This document shows positions 58,796-64,000 of a DNA stretch of 64,000 nt, piece after piece. This stretch comes from Pseudomonas sp. MF4836 (lineage in GTDB: Bacteria > Pseudomonadota > Gammaproteobacteria > Pseudomonadales > Pseudomonadaceae): contig NZ_MVOL01000001.1 in assembly GCF_002018875.1 (NCBI RefSeq), forward strand, positions 702,222 through 766,221. The letters are read 5' to 3'. Made by a program: the position numbers and the translations under genes. The notes below the pieces were generated by a model. It did not search any database. It worked only from the letters and a program-made list of their open reading frames with translations, and was not told the DNA's origin. Position 1 is the first letter of the stretch. Each line of letters begins with the position of its first letter.

Positions 58796-59257
58796 TCAGG
58801 CCTGGGCCACGTCGACCCATTGCGCGCTGACCAGTTGCGCCATGCGCAGCGGGCAGATGCGTACCGCAGCGTTGGTCGCGCCGCCGGCGGGCAGCACTTC
58901 GTCGAATTGCTTGAGCGAGACATCGCAGTACACCGCGACGGTGTCCGGCACGCCGAACGGGCAGACGCCACCTACCGGGTGGCTGGTATGGGCCTGCACT
59001 TCGCTGGCGTCGAGCATCTTGGCCTTGACCCCGAAGTGGCTCTTGAATTTCTTGTTATCCAGGCGTGCGTCGCCACGGGTCACGATCAGGATGACCTGGT
59101 CGTTGACCCGCAGCGACAGGGTCTTGGCGATTTGCCCCGGTTCGACATTGTGCGCGCTGGCGGCGAGGGCGACGGTGGCGGTGCTTTCTTCGAGCTCGAT
59201 GACCGAGAGGTCGGAAGCGTTTGCGGCGAGAAAGTGTTTAACGGTTTCCAGGCTCAT
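58796..59257 (-). CDS. YbaK/EbsC-family aminoacyl-tRNA deacylase-like protein
   Basis: A 153-residue protein of the YbaK/ProX editing-domain fold: HNVEPGQIAKTLSLRVNDQVILIVTRGDARLD (with the key lysine), TSHPVGGVCPFG, and FDEVLPAGGATNAAVRICPL. Relatives remove mischarged amino acids from tRNA. AAGGAG precedes the ATG. It is a free-standing editing domain and not clearly linked to its neighbours. Confidence 0.9.
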   Translation of the reverse strand: MSLETVKHFLAANASDLSVIELEESTATVALAASAHNVEPGQIAKTLSLRVNDQVILIVTRGDARLDNKKFKSHFGVKAKMLDASEVQAHTSHPVGGVCPFGVPDTVAVYCDVSLKQFDEVLPAGGATNAAVRICPLRMAQLVSAQWVDVAQA

Positions 59258-59406
59258 GGCGGCTCCTTGAGCGGTCTGTCAGTGCGGTCCGGGGTGGCGG
59301 CAACGCGGCAGGGCGACCCGCGCGGGGCGCGGTCGAGGTCGGTCACCTTAACGGGTGCGGCGGCCATCATGCCAGTGTTTGTCGGGGACCAGGAGCGCGC
59401 GCCGAC

Positions 59407-60483
59407 TCACTGCGCCTCACGCTCCAGCAGTTGGCGCTTGCGCTCCACGCCCCAGCGGTAGCCCGACAGTTGGCCATCGCTGCGCACCACCCGATGGCAG
59501 GGAATGGCCACCGCCAGGCTGTTGGCGCCGCAGGCCTGGGCCACGGCGCGGAAGGCTTTCGGCGCGCCAATGAGTTTGGCGATCTCGGCATAGCTGGCGG
59601 TGCTGCCCGGCGGGATGCTGCGCAGGGCCTGCCACACCCGCTCCTGAAACGCGGTGCCGCGCAGGTCCAGGGGCAGGTCGAGGCCGAGGGCCGGGGCCTC
59701 GATAAACCCCACGACCTTGGCCACCAATTGCTCGAACTGCCGGTCGCCACCGATCAAGCGCGCCTGGGCAAAGGTGTCTTGCAGTTCCGTGACCAGGGCT
59801 TGGGGGTCATCGCCCAGCAAAATGGCGCAGACCCCGCGGTTGCTTTGCGCCACCAGGATGGCCCCCAGCGAGCATTGACCGACGGCGAAGCGAATCTCGG
59901 TGTTGGCCCCACCGGCGCGGTACTCGCCAGGCTTCATGCCCAGTACGTCGTTGGAGGATTCATAGAAGCGGCTGTTGGAGTTGAAGCCGGCGTCATACAA
60001 CGCCTCGGTCACCGAGCCGCCACGTGTCAACTGTTGGCGCATCTTCCTGGCCCGGTGCGCGCTGGCGTAGGCCTTGGGTGTCAACCCGGTGATGGCCTTG
60101 AACACCCGGTGGAAGTGATAAGGGCTCAAGCCCAGTTGCTGCGCCAGGGCATTCAGGCTGGGCGCAGCCTCGGCCTGCTCGATGAGCTGGCAGGCGCGGG
60201 TCACCAGGGCGGCATGCTGCTGCGCGGTGCTGGTCTGATCCGCCGCCGCGCGCCTACTGGGGCGATAACCTGCAGCTTCGGCCTGCTCGGCAGTATCGAA
60301 AAACTCGACGTTGTGCCGCCGTGGCAGGCGCGCTGAGCTGCTGGGGCGGCAGTAGACCCCGGTGGTTTTCACCCCGTAGACAAACTGCCCGTCGGCGCCT
60401 GGGTCGCGAGCCTCTATCGCCAGCCAGCGCCGATCGTCTTCAGACTCGGCGCCAGGGCTGTGGGGCAGGGTGGGTTGCTTCAT
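59407..60483 (-). CDS. ada: Ada-type methyltransferase/AraC regulator with degenerate zinc site
   Basis: A 358-residue Ada homologue with three parts: an N-terminal Ada zinc domain, an AraC-type HTH (LNALAQQLGLSPYHFHRVFK), and a C-terminal O6-alkylguanine methyltransferase with catalytic C329 in AIPCHRVV. The N-terminal methyl-acceptor cysteine (E. coli C38) is kept as C45, in TTGVYCRPSSSAR. The other three zinc ligands (E. coli C42, C69, C72) are replaced by S49, S76 and A79 (RPSRRAA for the usual PCKRC). The start at 60483 gives the normal N-terminal spacing. An Ada-box-like sequence lies upstream. Confidence 0.9.
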   Translation of the reverse strand: MKQPTLPHSPGAESEDDRRWLAIEARDPGADGQFVYGVKTTGVYCRPSSSARLPRRHNVEFFDTAEQAEAAGYRPSRRAAADQTSTAQQHAALVTRACQLIEQAEAAPSLNALAQQLGLSPYHFHRVFKAITGLTPKAYASAHRARKMRQQLTRGGSVTEALYDAGFNSNSRFYESSNDVLGMKPGEYRAGGANTEIRFAVGQCSLGAILVAQSNRGVCAILLGDDPQALVTELQDTFAQARLIGGDRQFEQLVAKVVGFIEAPALGLDLPLDLRGTAFQERVWQALRSIPPGSTASYAEIAKLIGAPKAFRAVAQACGANSLAVAIPCHRVVRSDGQLSGYRWGVERKRQLLEREAQ

Positions 60484-60549
60484 GTCGGCTCTCTGGGGTA
60501 GGTCAGGTTGCAAGCAGCATAGGCCGATTTCCGGCGTCGAAAACTCCGA

Positions 60550-60563
60550 GTCTTGCGCTTGAA
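60550..60563 (-). promoter_or_regulatory. Ada-box-like site upstream of ada
   Basis: On the minus strand the site reads TTCAAGCGCAAGAC, preceded by AA to give AATTCAAGCGCAAGA. This closely matches the AATTAAAGCGCAAGA of the E. coli ada promoter (A box AAT, B box GCAA). It ends 67 bases before the Ada start and the same 14-mer recurs upstream of the glycosylase gene. Confidence 0.7.
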
Positions 60564-60570
60564 TTGATGC

Positions 60571-61230
60571 TCAATCCGTGGTGTCCGCGCCCCGGGCCGG
60601 GTGTGCCTGAACCCGCCATAAATACCAGGCCGCCACGGTGCGGTAGGGGCTCCAGGCCTGGGCGGTATCGGCCATCTGCTTGCGGGTCAATTGTGCTTCC
60701 AGGCCTTGCAGGCGCCGGTAGCCCTCACGCACGCCGAAATCGTCGACGGGCAGGATATCCAGACGTTCCAGGGTGTAGATCAACAACATCTCAACGGTCC
60801 ACTGGCCCACCCCGCGCAAGGCGACCAGGCGCTCGATCAAGGCTGCATCGGTCATCTGCAGCGCTTGTTCATAGCTGGGGATCACCCCGTTTTGCGCCGC
60901 TTCGGCCAGGCCCTGGATAGTTGCCAGCTTGCTCGCGGAAAAACCGCAGCCACGCAAGGTGTGTGGATCGGTGGCGATAATCTGTGCCGGGCTGGGGAAT
61001 GCCTGGCCGGGGTACAACGCCAGCAGCCGCCCGAGGATCGCGTCGCCGGCCCGGGCATGCAATTGCTGATAGGCAATCGCCCGCACCAGCGCCTGGAAAG
61101 GGTCGCGGGTCGGTTTGGGCTGATGCAGGCAGCGGCCCACCCGCTGGATATGGGCGGCCCACTGTGGGTCCAGCGCCGCCAGAAACGCACTGGCGTCGGC
61201 ATAAGGGTCATCAGTGGCGGCGACGGGCAT
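60571..61230 (-). CDS. DNA-3-methyladenine glycosylase (AlkA/Mag-type)
   Basis: A 219-residue HhH-GPD glycosylase: LVRAIAYQQLHARAGDAILG, then the HhH LVALRGVGQWTVEMLLIYTL, and the catalytic aspartate in LDILPVDDFGVREG. It is shorter than E. coli AlkA (about 282), lacking the N-terminal beta domain, and closer to Mag1-type enzymes. It removes alkylated purines. It lies 87 bases upstream of ada on the same strand, with an Ada-box-like site of its own, so it is probably in the adaptive response regulon. Confidence 0.88.
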   Translation of the reverse strand: MPVAATDDPYADASAFLAALDPQWAAHIQRVGRCLHQPKPTRDPFQALVRAIAYQQLHARAGDAILGRLLALYPGQAFPSPAQIIATDPHTLRGCGFSASKLATIQGLAEAAQNGVIPSYEQALQMTDAALIERLVALRGVGQWTVEMLLIYTLERLDILPVDDFGVREGYRRLQGLEAQLTRKQMADTAQAWSPYRTVAAWYLWRVQAHPARGADTTD

Positions 61231-61309
61231 GGCGGTACCTGAAAAGTCGTGGGTCCAAGGGCTCTTTGCCGGAGCATGGTAGGGGACGCCGGGGTGGGTT
61301 GCACTCGGC

Positions 61310-61323
61310 GTCTTGCGCTTGAA
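61310..61323 (-). promoter_or_regulatory. Ada-box-like site upstream of the glycosylase gene
   Basis: The same 14-mer as before ada (minus strand TTCAAGCGCAAGAC), here 80 bases before the glycosylase start and preceded by AG instead of AA. An exact 14-base repeat upstream of two alkylation-repair genes argues for a shared operator. Confidence 0.7.
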
Positions 61324-61521
61324 CTCCGGGGTGTGGCTAGGGGGATTTTCGGATCAACAAAGGGAGCCAGGTTCCAGATCAGGTGATTTAAGCGATTTTT
61401 CTGTGGGTCTTTTCAGCAAGGTCTCATATCTGTGGGCCATGAAACACGTGCAGGCTTCTGCGGGCTACACCCAGGCATGCCCACTTTTGAGGGCCTGCAA
61501 TCAGGTTGCCGGGAATAGAGC

Positions 61522-63600
61522 ATGCCAAGCCAATCCGATATGCGTTTTACCTTCAGTATTGGTAACGAGTCTTTTGACGTTGTTGAGTTCGCGCTCCATG
61601 AAGCGCTGTCCGAGACCTTTCATCTTTGCGTCGAACTGAGCAGCGCCAATCCCGCCATCGACTTTGGGCAGGTGCTGGATCGTCCGGCGTTGCTGACGCT
61701 CTGGCATGGCGAAACGCCGACGCGCTATGTGCATGGCGCCGTGTCCTCCTTCGTCCAGCACGACAGCGGCTTCAGGCGTACGCGCTATTCGGCAGTGATT
61801 GAGCCGCGCTTGGCGCGATTGAAGCTCAGCTCCGACTGGCGCATCTTCCAGACCCTTACCGTGCCGCAGATTACCGAGGCGGTGCTCAAGGCTCACGGGC
61901 TGACTCGAGACTACGAACAACGGGTCACCAACGAGCATCTGTCACGTGAGTACTGCGTGCAGGCGGGCGATACGGACTACCACTTTGTCGAACGCATCAT
62001 GCGCGAGGAAGGGTTCTTTTATTCCTTTCGACACAGTGCAGAAGGTCACCAACTGGTCCACAGCGACCGCCTGTTTATCCACGGTCGGGTGGGCGATGAG
62101 CCGGTGCAATACAATCCCACGCCCGGCGGTGATCAGCCTCAGCCTGCACTTCGCCGATTCGCCTACAGTGAAAACGTACGCACGGCGCGCCAGACCCAGC
62201 GCGACTACACCTTTCACCATCCGCGCTATGGCCATCAGCATAGTCGTGATGGCGCCGATCTCGACCATCAAGGCCGACAGTACGAACGCTACGATTATCC
62301 GGCACGCGCCAAGTTCGACGAGGCCGGCAAACCCTTCGCTGAAAACCGCCTACGTGGCCACCGCCGTGATGCGCGCATGGCCCTGGTGGAGGGTGATGAT
62401 CCGCGCCTGCAACCGGGCATTTCCTTCACCCTTGCGGGCCACCCACGGGAAGACATGAACCGAGGCTGGCGCCCGATCAGCATCGTTCACCATGGCAAGC
62501 AGCACACCAGCCAGGCTGTAGTGGGTGCCGAGGCGCAACTCGGCACCCACTACAGCTACAAGGCCGAACTGGTGCCGGACGACGCCGAATGGCGCGCTGA
62601 GCCGCTGCGCAAACCATTGATCGACGGCCCGCAAAACGCCACGGTAGTCGGCCCAAAAAATGAGGAAATATTTACCGACGAATACGGCCGCGTGAAGGTG
62701 CAATTCCCCTGGGATCGCGAGGGCAAGCAGGACGAATACAGCTCCTGCTGGATCCGCGTTTCGCAAAACATCTCCGGCGCCACCTGGGGCCATATGGCCA
62801 TTCCGCGTATCGGTCAGGAGGTTATCGTCGACCATTTCGACGGCGACCCGGACCAACCGATCATCACCGGCCGCACCTACAACCGCCTGCAACTGCCGCC
62901 CTACGAACTGCCCCGGCACAAGACCCGGATGACCCTCAAAAGCAAAACCCACAAGGGCGAAGGCTTCAACGAACTGCGTTTCGAGGACGAAAAGGATCAG
63001 GAGGAAATCTACGTCCATGCGCATAAAGACCAGAACATCCACATCAACCACGACGAGACGACTTTCGTCGGCAACGACCGCAGCGAACAGGTCGAGCACG
63101 ACGAAACCGTTTCTATCGGTCACGACCGCAAGGAAACAGTCGGCAACGACGAACAAGTGAACATCGGCCAAGACCGCCGCCACGATATCGGCCAGGACGA
63201 CTCCCTGAGCATCGGCCGTAACCACACAATCCGCACCGGCAAAGACCGCACCGAAGAGGTCGGTAACCACCGCCGCGACAAGACCACGGCCAACCACTGG
63301 GTCAGCATCGGCGGGCATCAGGAACTCACCATCGAAGGCCGATCCGAACTGCAGGCAGGCCAGGCGATTCGCCATCGCTCGCGGGTCATCGAACTACAAG
63401 CCGGCGAAGTGATGCGCATACGTGGCCCTGGCGGGACCATCACCTTGCACGATGGCGGCATCACCCTGGACGGCGTCGCCATCAACATCAAGGGGCCGCT
63501 GAAACAGCAGGCTGGTGGCAGCGGCTACGCGCTGTCCCTCGATGGCCAGCCAATGCCCGGTCTTCCCTTTGATCCGACCAGCCTGCCACTGTCCGAGTAG
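61522..63600 (+). CDS. vgrG: Type VI secretion spike protein VgrG
   Basis: A 692-residue VgrG with the gp27-like N-terminal part (FTFSIGNESFDVVEFALHEALSE), the central gp5-like OB fold (EEIFTDEYGRVKVQFPWDRE, SCWIRVSQ, WGHMAIPRIGQEVIVDHFDG), and a C-terminal needle. The needle has regular VxxGxxRxxxV repeats (about residues 510-590, for example TVSIGHDRKETVGNDEQVNI). It then ends in a short beta tail (RIRGPGGTITLHDGGITLDG). It trimerises as the tip of the T6SS tube and carries effectors. No other T6SS core genes lie in the window. The next gene is a probable cargo effector. Confidence 0.95.
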   Translation: MPSQSDMRFTFSIGNESFDVVEFALHEALSETFHLCVELSSANPAIDFGQVLDRPALLTLWHGETPTRYVHGAVSSFVQHDSGFRRTRYSAVIEPRLARLKLSSDWRIFQTLTVPQITEAVLKAHGLTRDYEQRVTNEHLSREYCVQAGDTDYHFVERIMREEGFFYSFRHSAEGHQLVHSDRLFIHGRVGDEPVQYNPTPGGDQPQPALRRFAYSENVRTARQTQRDYTFHHPRYGHQHSRDGADLDHQGRQYERYDYPARAKFDEAGKPFAENRLRGHRRDARMALVEGDDPRLQPGISFTLAGHPREDMNRGWRPISIVHHGKQHTSQAVVGAEAQLGTHYSYKAELVPDDAEWRAEPLRKPLIDGPQNATVVGPKNEEIFTDEYGRVKVQFPWDREGKQDEYSSCWIRVSQNISGATWGHMAIPRIGQEVIVDHFDGDPDQPIITGRTYNRLQLPPYELPRHKTRMTLKSKTHKGEGFNELRFEDEKDQEEIYVHAHKDQNIHINHDETTFVGNDRSEQVEHDETVSIGHDRKETVGNDEQVNIGQDRRHDIGQDDSLSIGRNHTIRTGKDRTEEVGNHRRDKTTANHWVSIGGHQELTIEGRSELQAGQAIRHRSRVIELQAGEVMRIRGPGGTITLHDGGITLDGVAINIKGPLKQQAGGSGYALSLDGQPMPGLPFDPTSLPLSE

Positions 63601-63625
63601 CGGCCCGGCCCCAGGAGCGCTTTAG

Positions 63626-64000
63626 ATGCTTGTCAGCTTCCCCTTCCTGCGCAACGCCGATCTTCAAGAGACGGATACGATCGACGATGGCACCTTCAAT
63701 CTGGGCGAGAAAAGCGGCAAGGGGGCCTTTCCTGTCAGCCACCAGTTCGGCTGGCATGGCGGCGTGCACCTGGTAGCCCCAGGCGCACCGAACGATCCCG
63801 AACCCGTCCGCGCCATCGCCGATGGTGAGGTCGTGTTTGCCCGTCACAGCGACCCGATGCCGCTCAACAGCCCCAGCGCCGAGGTCCAGGCCGCCCACCC
63901 ACTGCTGTACTACACCGGCTGGACCAGCAATGGCGTCATGCTCATCAAGCACCAAACCGAGATCGGCGAAGGGGTGGGTGTGACCTTCTATTCCATCTAC
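63626..64000 (+). CDS. M23-peptidase-like candidate T6SS effector (3' end outside window)
   Basis: A frame starting at ATG 63626, 25 bases after vgrG with CAGGAG upstream, stays open to the window end for 125 residues (MLVSFPFLRNADLQETDTID...). It resembles the LytM/M23 fold: FGWHGGVHLVAP aligns with the zinc motif, and VRAIADGEVVFARH and NGVMLIKHQ are typical M23 strands. The motif is H44-G-G-V-H48, so the usual second ligand aspartate is histidine. No signal peptide is seen. As the gene follows vgrG, it is probably a peptidoglycan-targeting cargo. The C-terminal half is not visible. Confidence 0.72.
   Translation, partial: MLVSFPFLRNADLQETDTIDDGTFNLGEKSGKGAFPVSHQFGWHGGVHLVAPGAPNDPEPVRAIADGEVVFARHSDPMPLNSPSAEVQAAHPLLYYTGWTSNGVMLIKHQTEIGEGVGVTFYSIY

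Overview
The window is GC-rich, densely coded chromosomal DNA of a fluorescent Pseudomonas-type gammaproteobacterium, most likely from the P. fluorescens complex. The grounds are family content (FecI/FecR/TonB receptor signalling, a BphO-BphP bacteriophytochrome pair, SotB, VgrG, many LysR regulators, a PQQ alcohol dehydrogenase), Shine-Dalgarno usage, and REP-like palindromes with the core GTAGCCGCTGCCGA. No rRNA, tRNA, insertion sequence, prophage or CRISPR array was seen. The species assignment is an inference.

Layout. 1-5 kb: a truncated FecI-type sigma factor, an orphan ABC solute-binding protein, a DUF1624 membrane protein and a SotB-type exporter. 4.8-10.4 kb: a tight six-gene minus-strand operon (two glycosyltransferases, a secreted protein of unknown function, a ferritin-like di-iron protein, a PAP2_3-like membrane enzyme, a fatty-acid desaturase) that looks like an undescribed glycolipid or lipid-headgroup pathway. 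10.5-15.6 kb: a SUKH-3 protein, an HhH protein with a DUF72 protein, and a LysR/SDR/MFS sugar-acid unit. 15.6-22.7 kb: a FecI-FecR-TonB receptor system directly followed by an SsuD-like monooxygenase and two solute-binding proteins, with no permease or ATPase. 22.9-28.1 kb: a secreted M20 hydrolase, a TonB receptor behind a cobalamin riboswitch, and a periplasmic unknown. 28.4-36.9 kb: two DUF proteins, a REP palindrome with an octamer array, a secreted cyclase, a hybrid histidine kinase, a quinohaemoprotein alcohol dehydrogenase with an outer-membrane partner, and a lipoprotein.

36.9-45.8 kb: a non-phosphorylating sugar-acid cluster around a LysR regulator. One arm (IlvD/Edd dehydratase, FAH-fold dehydratase, semialdehyde dehydrogenase) should lead to 2-oxoglutarate. 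The other (SDR plus FAH-fold hydrolase) should cleave the shared 2-keto-3-deoxy intermediate. Two copies of one 21-bp dyad mark the likely LysR operators. 45.8-53.6 kb: poorly characterised proteins, an HD-GNAT fusion, an XRE regulator, and the BphO-BphP photoreceptor operon. 53.7-58.7 kb: Lrp/LysE, PanB and MaoC, a succinate-semialdehyde-type dehydrogenase and its divergent LysR. 58.8-61.3 kb: YbaK, Ada and an AlkA-type glycosylase; each of the last two has an Ada-box-like 14-mer upstream, although this Ada has lost three of four zinc cysteines. 61.5-64 kb: VgrG and the start of a probable type VI effector.

Strongest candidates for something new: the six-gene lipid/glycan operon, the surface-signalling organosulfur operon, and the Ada variant that has kept its operators.
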